Shown piece by piece: positions 14,482-14,628 of a DNA stretch of 14,628 bases. The position numbers were made by a program, and so were the translations under genes. Location: positions 1 through 14,628 of the forward strand of contig WLNK01000013.1 in assembly GCA_009699795.1 (NCBI GenBank), written 5' to 3'. The first letter of the stretch is position 1. Each line of letters opens with the position of its first letter. The notes beneath the pieces were generated by a model that worked only from the letters and a program-made list of their open reading frames with translations, was not told the DNA's origin and searched no databases. This DNA is from Actinomycetota bacterium. Its GTDB lineage: Bacteria; Actinomycetota; Actinomycetes; Nanopelagicales; Nanopelagicaceae.

Positions 14482-14628
14482 TTAAATGCGTTCTCCTGTT
14501 GCATCGTTGAAGAGGTGAACAGCTGATTGGTTAACGCCAACTGTAATTTTGTCTCCTGGCTTAGGTGGATTCTTTGGATCCCAGCGAACAATTACTTGTG
14601 CAGCCTCATCTGATGAGTTTGCAAACTT
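14482..14628 (-). CDS. sugar-type ABC transporter ATP-binding protein, C-terminal fragment
   Basis: Only the last 48 residues are in the window; the gene continues past the right edge. The fragment reads VIVRWDPKNPPKPGDKITVGVNQ then VHLFNDATGERI before the TAA. This is the end of the TOBE/OB-fold domain of MalK/UgpC/MsmX-type ATPases, which energise uptake of sugars or glycerol-3-phosphate and whose proteins typically end in VHLFDxxTGxxI. The Walker motifs are outside the window, so ATPase competence and substrate cannot be judged. The gene converges on the S51-like gene and shares its bidirectional terminator 10 nt beyond its stop. Confidence 0.85.
   Translation of the reverse strand, partial: KFANSSDEAAQVIVRWDPKNPPKPGDKITVGVNQSAVHLFNDATGERI

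Noticed and set aside
1..14628. Mobile element, CRISPR array, phage, toxin-antitoxin or defence system
   Set aside because: No transposase, integrase, repeat-spacer pattern or unexplained gene of sufficient size was found; nearly every base is in a recognised core gene.

Overview
The window reads as a densely packed, fairly AT-rich actinobacterial chromosome segment carrying ordinary core metabolism. The protein set and order (guaA; pcrA; sucC-sucD; a DUF6350/PerM-like membrane protein; purN-purH; folD-DUF3017; mdh) match the conserved actinobacterial backbone, for example sucCD-PerM-purN in mycobacteria and folD-DUF3017-mdh in streptomycetes. Low GC, very short intergenic gaps, and several starts without a Shine-Dalgarno sequence suggest a streamlined freshwater actinobacterium such as the acI lineage (Ca. 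Nanopelagicales). That placement is an inference; no rRNA gene is present to confirm it.

Layout. Bases 1-1416 hold the 3' nine-tenths of guaA (GMP synthase), followed 10 nt later by an exported cyclophilin (1427-2077). A PIG-L/LmbE-type deacetylase runs convergently on the minus strand (2079-2804), with one base between the two stop codons. It is divergent from the helicase gene pcrA (2833-5088). The 28 bp between those two starts contain a near-symmetrical -10-like element usable in both directions. A hairpin/T-tract after pcrA precedes a long plus-strand array, 5162-14401: sucC, sucD, DUF6350, purN, purH, folD, DUF3017, mdh, icd and an S51-like peptidase. Most junctions in it are 21 nt or less, or overlap. 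The array closes at a 70-nt bidirectional terminator. Beyond this, the C-terminus of a sugar-type ABC transporter ATPase enters on the minus strand and is cut by the window edge.

How the genes work together. sucCD, mdh and icd are three TCA-cycle steps. purN, purH and guaA are purine synthesis steps, and folD makes the 10-formyl-THF that PurN and PurH consume. Local regulatory signals lie in front of three transcription units: the shared -10 at pcrA/LmbE, a leaderless-type -10 in front of folD, and an 18-bp perfect palindrome in front of mdh.

I found no mobile element, CRISPR array, complete tRNA/rRNA, phage gene or defence system, and no gap over 300 bp. I do not see a previously undescribed system here. 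The most interesting items are small regulatory structures: the mdh palindrome, the back-to-back promoter, and the tRNA T-arm-shaped hairpin after pcrA.
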